Source of the DNA: Candidatus Nanopelagicales bacterium
GTDB taxonomy: Bacteria > Actinomycetota > Actinomycetes > S36-B12 > UBA10799
Direction: 5' to 3'
DNA length: 12,392 nucleotides
Assembly: GCA_025455985.1 (NCBI GenBank)
Contig: JALOLM010000094.1
Coordinates: 1-12,392 of the forward strand
The translations under genes and the position numbers were made by a program. Shown one piece after another: positions 6,636 through 12,392 of the stretch; position 1 is the stretch's first letter, and every line of letters starts with the position of its first letter. The notes beneath the pieces were generated by a model. That model searched no databases, had not been told where the DNA came from, and saw nothing but the letters and a program-made list of their open reading frames with translations.

Positions 6636-7675
6636 CCGACGTCACGGCGGTGGTGTGCGCCTACGGGGATCAGCCGCATCTGGCCAGCGTGGTCGAGGCC
6701 TTGCGGGCCTCCCAGGGCGTGGACGTCGAGGTGGTCGTGGTCGACAATGGCAGCCCCGACTGCGCCGGGCTCACCGACGCCCGGATCATCGACCCCGGCT
6801 ACAACACCGGTTTCGCGCAGGGCTGCAACCTCGGGGCACGCCATGCCCGCTCGCCGGTTGTGGTCTTCGTCAACAGCGATGCCGTGGTCGATCCTGGGTG
6901 CCTCCGGCGCCTGTGCGACCGGTTGGCCGATCCCGCGGTCACGCTGGTCGGCGCCACCATTGTGCTGGCCGACGATCCGGACACCGTCAATTCGTGGGGT
7001 AATCCTGTGCACCTGCTGGGGTTCTCCTGGGCCGGGGGCTACGGGCTGCCCGCGAGCCAGGCCCGCAGCGGGACCCGGGCCAGTGTATCGGGGGCGGTGT
7101 TCGGCGTGCGGCGCCGGGACTTCCTGGAACTGGCTGGGATGGACGAGCAGTACTTCATGTACGGCGAGGATGTCGACCTCTCGCTGCGGGCGTGGCTGGC
7201 CGGCGGCCGCGTCGAGGTGCTGTCGGATGCCACCGCCACCCACCACTACGACTTCGGACGTAATCCGGACAAGCTCGGCCTGCTCGAACGCAACCGGCTG
7301 ATCACCGTTCTCACCACCTACCGGGTCAGGACGCTGCTGGCATTGGCGCCGCTGATTGTGGCCAGTGAGGCCGCCTTGACGTTGCGAGCGAAGCCGCCGC
7401 GAGGGATGGCTGGATCAGAAGCTGGGCGGCTGGCGGTGGTTGGCTGCCCATCGAAGTTACCTGCGCAGGCGGCGCAACCGTTTGCAGGGCACCCGCCGGA
7501 TGCCGGACGGGACTCTGCTGCAGCACCTGAGCGTGGCCCTGGACCCGCCGGAGCGGTTCGGCATGGCGATCGACCCGGCATGGCAGTCTGCGATCGATGC
7601 CTACTGGCGCACCGTGGGCTTGAGGGTGGCCGGGGTCCCGGCGCCGACCGACTAGAGTCGTGGCGATGGGCCTGA
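6632..7675 (+). CDS. Family 2 glycosyltransferase, WbbL/rhamnosyltransferase-like, frameshifted near its C-terminus
   Basis: GT2 enzyme of the WbbL-like group, which adds rhamnose or similar sugars to lipid-linked acceptors. VTAVVCAYGDQ opens the GT-A fold, DNGS is at residues 38-41, the metal-binding NSD at 81-83, GYNTGFAQGCNLGARHA precedes it, and the acidic YGEDVDLSLRAW block holds E179 and D180. A hydrophobic helix lies at about 232-250. The reading frame given is the literal one, starting at GTG 6632 (4-nt overlap with the upstream gene) and open to 7675. From about residue 255 it loses family character. The expected C-terminus continues one frame over (7395-7655, listed separately). Removing one base near 7394 restores a 340-aa protein ending at TAG 7653-7655, 4 nt before the next GTG. 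The catalytic domain is intact either way. Confidence 0.85.
   Translation: MTDVTAVVCAYGDQPHLASVVEALRASQGVDVEVVVVDNGSPDCAGLTDARIIDPGYNTGFAQGCNLGARHARSPVVVFVNSDAVVDPGCLRRLCDRLADPAVTLVGATIVLADDPDTVNSWGNPVHLLGFSWAGGYGLPASQARSGTRASVSGAVFGVRRRDFLELAGMDEQYFMYGEDVDLSLRAWLAGGRVEVLSDATATHHYDFGRNPDKLGLLERNRLITVLTTYRVRTLLALAPLIVASEAALTLRAKPPRGMAGSEAGRLAVVGCPSKLPAQAAQPFAGHPPDAGRDSAAAPERGPGPAGAVRHGDRPGMAVCDRCLLAHRGLEGGRGPGADRLESWRWA
7395..7655 (+). pseudogene. Displaced C-terminal segment of the WbbL-like glycosyltransferase
   Basis: This stretch, read in the frame starting at 7395, gives RREGWLDQKLGGWRWL, then HRSYLRRRRNRLQGTRRMPD, LLQHLSVALDPPERFG and WQSAIDAYWRTVGL, ending at TAG 7653-7655. It is basic and tryptophan-rich, like the C-terminal tails of membrane-associated GT2 enzymes. 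It has no start of its own at the junction; an internal ATG at 7440 would omit its beginning. It directly continues the frame upstream of about 7394 if one base is removed, for example one C of AAGCCGCCGC, which then reads AKRREGWLDQK across the join. The literal frame over the same bases is alanine/proline/glycine-rich and looks non-coding. Confidence 0.75.
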
Positions 7676-10236
7676 GCGTTGTCGTCGCCTGCCACAACGT
7701 GGCGGAGTTCCTGCCCGCGTGCCTGGATTCCTTGCTCGCCCAGGAAGAACCCGCGGACGAGGTGATTCTGGTCCAGGACGGCTCCACGGACGCCACCGGC
7801 GAGATCTGCGCCGAGTATGCCGCCGCCCGCCACGGGTGGAAGGTGGTCGAGGGGCCTGGCAGCGGCCCGGGCGGGGCCCGCAATCTGGGTCTGGAGCAGG
7901 TGACACAGGACCACCTGGCCTTCGTCGACGGGGACGACCTGCTCCCGCCACAGGCTTTCCGGGTGCTGCTGGGCAGTCTGCGCAAGACCGGCTCCGACAT
8001 CGCGGTGGGCGACGTGGCGCGCTACGACGGCGTGCACCTGTCCCCGAGTGGTCCGCACCGCAATGCCATCGTCGGCACCAGGTTGCGCACGACGATCACC
8101 CGCACCCCCAGCCTGATGTACGACACGACGTCGTGGAACAAGGTCTTCCGCACGGACTTCTGGATGTCGGCGGACCTGCGGTTCCGGCCACATGTGACGT
8201 ATGAGGATCTCCCGGTCATGATCGCCGCGCATGTGCGGGCCCGGGCTGTGGATGTCCTCAAGACCCCGGTCTACTTCTGGCGTCGCCGGATCGACGCCGA
8301 TGCGTCCATCACGCAGCGGCGCGGGGAGTTCGACAACTTGCGTGACCGGATGGATGCCATCGATGAGGTGGGGGTGCTGCTGGCCGCCGACGAATTCCTC
8401 AAGGCGACGCACGACCGCAAGGTGCTCACGTTCGACGTCCCGCTCTACCTCCCGCACTACCCCGGTGCTTCCGAGCAGTACCAACAACTTTTCCTGGAGC
8501 GGGTTGGGGCGTTCGTGCGGGCCTGCTCGCCGGAGGTCATGGCCGAGTTGCCGCCCCGCGATCGTGTGCGGTACTGGCTGATCGCACAGGGAAAGCACGA
8601 GCAACTGCTGGAGTTCCTGGAGTACGAACGCGACCCGTACGCGGTGCGCCGGACGGTGCCCGGCGACGGGGTGACCTACGCGGACCTACCGTTCCTGGGC
8701 GAACCCGGCTATCCGCGAGAGCTGTACGAGTGGGGTCAGGCCCAACCCGTGGTCTCCGAGGTCGAGCAGGCCGGCTGGACCGCCGAGGGTCTGGCGATCT
8801 CCGGCTACGCCTACCTGGAAGGCATCGACTCCGGAGGCCCGGACCAGCGCAAGCTGCGGATCCGGGTCGTGGGTGGCGATGCGCCGTTCAGCGTCGCAGT
8901 GAAGTGGCACAACCGTCAGGACCTGACAGCCAAGGAGTTCAACGCCGACGTCACCTACGACAACGTCGGGTTGTCCTTCACCGTTCCATTCGAGGACTTG
9001 CCCGCCGAAGGTCTCATGCGCGTGGACGTTGACGTCGCGGCTCCCGGCGGCCGGAGGCGGGTGCCCCTCTCGGGGACTTACGACGGCGCCGCCCAACTTC
9101 CCCGGCGCACGGTGCTGCCCGACGGCCGGATCGCGGTTCTGCGCTGGCGGGGCGAGCCGCTCGGGCTGGCCGTGCACAGGCCGCAGCCGGTGGTGGTCGG
9201 GGTCGAGATCCCCAGGCCAGGCCTGCTCCGGGTCCGGTTCAGCGACACTGTCGTGGGCACGCAGGTTGTGGCCCGCCGCCGCGACGACTTCGAGGAGGTC
9301 AGGGCCGATCATGGCCTGAGTGTCGATCTCGACGTCTCGGGTCTGCCCCAACTGGAGGCGGCCAGCGAGTTCGACGTGCTCCTGGACGACGGTTCGGCCG
9401 AGGAGTTGCGCCCGGCGCTGGTGGATCCGCGGATGACCGAGATCCTGCAGGTCCAGGCGGGCCAGGAGTACCACGCCCGAGCAGGTGTCACAGGCGGACT
9501 GCAGGTCAGTGTTCGTGAGCCGCGACCCCGCCTTCTGCAATGGCGGATCGCCGCTGGGGACCTGCTCCTGAGCGGTGACCGGGCGTCCGGGATGACCATG
9601 CTGGCGCTGGAGAACCGCAACGGTCTGCGCAGTGAGTACCCGGTCACCGGCGACGGCCAGACGTGGCAGGTCGTCCTGCCTGCAGACGACCGCGAAACCG
9701 CTGACGGCGTGTCCCACCTGGCCACCGGGCGCTGGAGTCTGCTGAGTCAGGACGGGGTGCCAGTGCACGTCGCGGAGACGACGCGGGAATCGATGTTGTC
9801 CCCGGAATGGCTGGGGCTGCGCGGGGGAGTCAGGATCGGTGTTCGCGCCCGCCGTGCCGCGACCGCCTACATCGTGGTCGATCCGTCGGGGGACATCCGG
9901 CCCCCCGGGTTGCACGGCCGGGCCCAGATCATCGGCACCTACTACCCGAAGCGGCGCTCGCGCCGAACCCGCAAGACCATCCTGTTCGAGAACTGGAAGG
10001 GCAAGCAGTACAGCGACAATCTGCGGGCCATCCATGAGGAGGGCGGCGGGTCTGGGTGGTGCGTGATCTGGGCGTGCGCATGCCTAAGGGCGTGCAGACC
10101 GTCCTGCGGTTCAGTCCGGAGTACTACGACCTGCTGGCCCGATCGCGTTGGATCATCTCCAACGACTCGATCGACCAGAGTTTCGTCAAGCGCGACGATC
10201 AGAAGTACCTGCAGACCTGGCACGGGACGCCCTTGA
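7660..10236 (+). CDS. GT2 glycosyltransferase with beta-rich linker; N-terminal part of a GT2-TagF fusion broken by a frameshift
   Basis: Start at GTG 7660 (ATG 7666 is an equally good choice). Residues 1-230 are a GT2 domain: LSVVVACHNVAEFLPACLDS, VQDGSTDATGE (D40), GGARNLGL (71-78) and FVDGDDLLPP, whose D90-x-D92 binds metal and nucleotide sugar. Residues 230-350 are mostly helical. About 355-765 form an unassigned beta-strand-rich region. From about residue 770 a CDP-glycerol glycerophosphotransferase domain begins with TILFENWKGKQYSDNLRAI. After E794 (bases 10039-10041) the family sequence moves to another frame and continues in the ORF at 10056-11030. The remaining 64 codons to 10236 are shadow sequence rich in Ser, Arg and Cys. 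Restored, the protein would be about 1,123 aa: a bifunctional enzyme that transfers a sugar and glycerol phosphate during wall-polymer synthesis. The coding part here is 7660-10041. Confidence 0.85.
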   Translation: MAMGLSVVVACHNVAEFLPACLDSLLAQEEPADEVILVQDGSTDATGEICAEYAAARHGWKVVEGPGSGPGGARNLGLEQVTQDHLAFVDGDDLLPPQAFRVLLGSLRKTGSDIAVGDVARYDGVHLSPSGPHRNAIVGTRLRTTITRTPSLMYDTTSWNKVFRTDFWMSADLRFRPHVTYEDLPVMIAAHVRARAVDVLKTPVYFWRRRIDADASITQRRGEFDNLRDRMDAIDEVGVLLAADEFLKATHDRKVLTFDVPLYLPHYPGASEQYQQLFLERVGAFVRACSPEVMAELPPRDRVRYWLIAQGKHEQLLEFLEYERDPYAVRRTVPGDGVTYADLPFLGEPGYPRELYEWGQAQPVVSEVEQAGWTAEGLAISGYAYLEGIDSGGPDQRKLRIRVVGGDAPFSVAVKWHNRQDLTAKEFNADVTYDNVGLSFTVPFEDLPAEGLMRVDVDVAAPGGRRRVPLSGTYDGAAQLPRRTVLPDGRIAVLRWRGEPLGLAVHRPQPVVVGVEIPRPGLLRVRFSDTVVGTQVVARRRDDFEEVRADHGLSVDLDVSGLPQLEAASEFDVLLDDGSAEELRPALVDPRMTEILQVQAGQEYHARAGVTGGLQVSVREPRPRLLQWRIAAGDLLLSGDRASGMTMLALENRNGLRSEYPVTGDGQTWQVVLPADDRETADGVSHLATGRWSLLSQDGVPVHVAETTRESMLSPEWLGLRGGVRIGVRARRAATAYIVVDPSGDIRPPGLHGRAQIIGTYYPKRRSRRTRKTILFENWKGKQYSDNLRAIHEEGGGSGWCVIWACACLRACRPSCGSVRSTTTCWPDRVGSSPTTRSTRVSSSATIRSTCRPGTGRP

Positions 10237-11030
10237 AGAAGGTCGGCCAGGACATAGAGAAGGTCAATTTCGCGCGCAAGGGGTACCTGGAGACGTTCGC
10301 TGCCGAAGCCGCCAAGTGGAACTACCTGGTCAGCCCGAACGCGTACTCCACGCAGATCATGGCTCGGGCATTCGGCGTGCCCACGGCCAACATCCTGGCC
10401 ACCGGGTACCCGCGCAACGACATCTTCTACCGCCCGGAGCGTCACGCCCGGGCAGCCGCCGCCCGCGCCCGGCTCGGCCTGCGCGAGGACCAGCGCGTCA
10501 TCCTCTACGCCCCGACCTGGCGCGACGACCGCTACGACGACCGGGGTCGTTACATCTTCGATCTCAAGCTCAACGTGGAGATGCTGCGCGAGCGGTTCGC
10601 CGACACCCATGTGATGCTCCTACGCGGACACCATCTGCTGGCTGCCCGGGCGGGTGCGGTGGATCAGGGCGGATTTGTGCGTAACGTGTCCGGCTACCCG
10701 GACATCGCCGATCTCTACCTGATCGCCGATGTGCTGATCACCGACTACTCCTCAGTGATGTTCGACTTCGCCAACACCGGCCGACCGATGATCTTCTACA
10801 CCTGGGACCTGGACGACTACCGGGACCGCTTGCGGGGGTTCTACTTCGACCTGACTGCGGACCCGCCCGGTCCGATCTGCCGTACCTCCGGGGAGGTCCT
10901 GGACGCGCTGGTCCAACTCGGTGACGTACAGCAGCAGTACGCCGGGGCCTACGGCCGTTTCCGGGAGCAGTTCTGCGCGTGGGAGGACGGCAGCGCTTCA
11001 GCGCGGGTCATCGATGCGGCCTTGGGCTGA
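10056..11030 (+). CDS. CDP-glycerol glycerophosphotransferase (TagF/TagB-like) domain, displaced from the upstream frame
   Basis: The family transfers glycerol phosphate from CDP-glycerol to a lipid-linked acceptor, building or priming poly(glycerol phosphate) teichoic acid at the cytoplasmic membrane face. All hallmark blocks are present, numbered from GTG 10056: YLQTWHGTPLKKVG with H56; VSPNAYSTQIM and ATGYPRND; ILYAPTWRDD (W155); LLRGHHLL with H192-H193; and ITDYSSVMFDFA (D230, S232, S233), followed by FYTWDLDDYR and RGFYFDL. The WHG and R-x-H histidines correspond to residues essential in staphylococcal TagF. The domain's first part (TILFENWKG and following) lies in the upstream ORF, so the real gene is one fusion with a lost base near 10041. 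The GTG start is an internal valine of the VWVVRDLG strand, not a natural start. The next gene's ATG overlaps its end by 17 nt. Confidence 0.88.
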   Translation: MVRDLGVRMPKGVQTVLRFSPEYYDLLARSRWIISNDSIDQSFVKRDDQKYLQTWHGTPLKKVGQDIEKVNFARKGYLETFAAEAAKWNYLVSPNAYSTQIMARAFGVPTANILATGYPRNDIFYRPERHARAAAARARLGLREDQRVILYAPTWRDDRYDDRGRYIFDLKLNVEMLRERFADTHVMLLRGHHLLAARAGAVDQGGFVRNVSGYPDIADLYLIADVLITDYSSVMFDFANTGRPMIFYTWDLDDYRDRLRGFYFDLTADPPGPICRTSGEVLDALVQLGDVQQQYAGAYGRFREQFCAWEDGSASARVIDAALG

Positions 11031-12392
11031 TCCCTGGCGCAGCCGGGTCGACATCCCCGTCGCGCTGCTCCTGACGGTCGTCACACTCGCCGTCGCCTGG
11101 ATCTTCCGCTCCGTGCTGGTCACCTCGGATCCCTGGCACTACGCGATGTCGGCGCTGGACTTCGGCACCCACGAGTGGATCCCGTCCGGGCTGACCCGAT
11201 GGGGGATCATCGTGCCCCTGCTGCCCGTGGCCGCGGTCTTCGGCGCCACGTTGCCGACCTTCTACGCCTTCGCGTTTCTGGCCACAGCGCTTGTCGTGCC
11301 CGTGGTCTACGTGCTGGCCCGGGCCGTGGGCCCGGTCGCCGTCGCGACCTTGACTGTCGTTGCGTTCATCGGGCAACCGTTGACCTTCATCAACCTCAGC
11401 CGTGGCTACCCCGACCTGATGGCCGTCGCGCTCAACGGCCTCACGCTGATCCTCGTGCTGCTGGCCCGTGACCGCGACCGGGTCTGGCCGCTGCTGCTGG
11501 CAGGTTTCGCGGCGGGCTGGGCGTTCGAGGTGCGCGAGACGACGTTGTTCACCTGGCCGATCTTCGCCGTGCTCATCTGGGGGCTGTCGCGGCGCTGGCG
11601 GGGGTACCTGACGGTCCTGCCCGGGCTGGTGGCTTGGGCCGCTCTGGACGTGGGGCTGTCCTGGCTGACGCTGGATGATCCTTGGGCCAAGTTCCACGTG
11701 CTGACCGGTTCGGACCTCAACGACTCGACCTCGCCCTTGGACGGCGCCTACTTGGGGCAGAGCCGGTGGTGGTACCTCGCGCGCCTGCCGATGGCCATGT
11801 GGGAGGAGCCGTGGGGTTGGGTGCTGCTAATGGTCGCCGTACTGGGGATCATTGGCGGGATTTGGCTGCGCGGACGGGTGGGTTTGTACGTCGTGTGGGC
11901 GCTGTTGCCCGCGGGGCTGCTGATGCTGCAGGCAGGGGTGCTGGACCCGGCCCATCCCAGTGTCCGCGTGGATGTGCCCCGATATTGGCTGGCGTTCATG
12001 CCGGGGCTGACCATTGCGGCCGTGGCGTTGTGCGCCCACGGTGCCTCCCGACTGCGGCTGCCGGGGTGGACCGGTGCCGCCGCCCTGGCAGCGCTCGTGC
12101 TGGTGCCGGGCGTGCGCTTCGCCACCACCGAGCCGACGTTCCACCCCAACAGCGGCGATCTGCCGTATGAGACCGTCCGCAATCTCCCGGAAGGCCCGCA
12201 GGTCTTCACCGACGGCCGCACCGTCCGCATCCTGCCCGTGTACGCCGAGAGCTTGGGCCGGGACGTGGACCTGCGGGACTTCACCCGTGGTGCGAAGCCG
12301 GAGCCAGGCCAGTACGTGCTGATCTTCAGCGACACCGACGAGACCTGCGAGTTCTGCAAGCTCGACTACGACCTGTGGAAAGCCGAGGGCAA
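11014..12392 (+). CDS. Polytopic membrane protein, GT-C/ArnT-PMT-like glycosyltransferase (cut by window end)
   Basis: 459 codons are visible and the frame is open at the window edge. ATG 11014 lies inside the end of the TagF-like frame (17-nt overlap) and gives MRPWADPWRSRVD followed directly by a membrane helix (about residues 14-36). The first extracytoplasmic loop starts with TSDPWHYAMSALDFG (D39), placed where GT-C enzymes such as ArnT and PMT keep their catalytic acidic residue. About eight to ten further hydrophobic segments run to residue 370. A soluble domain follows, containing VFTDGRTVRILPVY and a C-x-x-C pair (C445, C448). GT-C enzymes use polyprenyl-phosphate sugars outside the membrane, so this protein may decorate the exported polymer. 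Classification rests on topology and one motif, so substrate and even enzymatic activity remain inference. Confidence 0.75.
   Translation, partial: MRPWADPWRSRVDIPVALLLTVVTLAVAWIFRSVLVTSDPWHYAMSALDFGTHEWIPSGLTRWGIIVPLLPVAAVFGATLPTFYAFAFLATALVVPVVYVLARAVGPVAVATLTVVAFIGQPLTFINLSRGYPDLMAVALNGLTLILVLLARDRDRVWPLLLAGFAAGWAFEVRETTLFTWPIFAVLIWGLSRRWRGYLTVLPGLVAWAALDVGLSWLTLDDPWAKFHVLTGSDLNDSTSPLDGAYLGQSRWWYLARLPMAMWEEPWGWVLLMVAVLGIIGGIWLRGRVGLYVVWALLPAGLLMLQAGVLDPAHPSVRVDVPRYWLAFMPGLTIAAVALCAHGASRLRLPGWTGAAALAALVLVPGVRFATTEPTFHPNSGDLPYETVRNLPEGPQVFTDGRTVRILPVYAESLGRDVDLRDFTRGAKPEPGQYVLIFSDTDETCEFCKLDYDLWKAEG

Noticed and set aside
7385..7440. Programmed frameshifting or slippage phase variation as cause of the GT2 break
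   Set aside because: There is no long homopolymer or tandem simple repeat and no slippery heptamer with a following structure that I can see; a single indel is simpler.
7318..8604. 428-aa open frame on the minus strand
   Set aside because: Antisense shadow of two recognisable glycosyltransferases; no conserved motif and no ribosome binding site.
8686..10035. 449-aa open frame on the minus strand
   Set aside because: It mirrors the GT2 fusion frame, as often happens in GC-rich coding DNA. The product is rich in His, Pro, Gln and Arg without motifs, while the plus strand has clear family sequence.
10056..10082. GTG 10056 or ATG 10080 as the genuine start of an independent TagF gene
   Set aside because: Both lie inside a conserved strand (VWVVRDLG...) of the domain whose first part is encoded upstream in another frame, so the start is an artefact of the frame break.
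1..12392. Defence system, prophage, insertion sequence, CRISPR array or tRNA
   Set aside because: No transposase, integrase, nuclease or repeat-spacer pattern was seen, and nearly all sequence is explained by metabolic and wall-polymer genes.

Overview
The window comes from a high-GC Gram-positive genome, most likely an actinobacterium. The support is strong G/C bias at third codon positions, frequent GTG starts, tightly overlapping genes, TAnnnT-type promoters lying directly on start codons, an acyl-CoA dehydrogenase closely resembling mycobacterial FadE25, and the purK-purE / fadE25 / LCP / glycosyltransferase neighbourhood that I recall from Mycobacterium. I cannot place it to genus.

Left part (1-2808). 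The 3' end of an acyl-CoA dehydrogenase overlaps purK, which overlaps purE, which overlaps a YccU-type CoA-binding protein. This is a compact rightward, translationally coupled purine operon. It collides, with 5 bp between stop codons, with a leftward YbhB/YbcL (PEBP) gene whose start carries a leaderless-type promoter. Middle part (2907-5535): a complete FadE25-like acyl-CoA dehydrogenase runs rightward and converges on a leftward LytR-CpsA-Psr (LCP) ligase. The 136-bp gap between them holds an unusual nested inverted/direct repeat and a terminator-like hairpin for the LCP gene.

Right part (5640-12392). Divergent from the LCP gene is a rightward cluster of cell-surface polymer genes: an ExoA-like family 2 glycosyltransferase with C-terminal membrane segments, a WbbL/rhamnosyltransferase-like GT2, a large GT2 + beta-rich linker + CDP-glycerol glycerophosphotransferase (TagF-like) polypeptide, and a polytopic GT-C-like membrane protein cut by the window edge. 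The inferred pathway is assembly of a glycerol-phosphate-containing, teichoic-acid-like wall glycopolymer, which the LCP enzyme would attach to peptidoglycan.

Two of these genes are broken by single net frameshifts: one extra base near 7394 in the second GT2, and a net loss of one base (mod 3) near 10041 in the GT2-TagF fusion. Conserved sequence continues in the new frame in both cases. The window therefore carries either two sequencing/assembly indels or two recent mutations in adjacent wall-polymer genes. I see no defence system, mobile element, CRISPR array, tRNA or rRNA, and no gene-free stretch over 300 bp.
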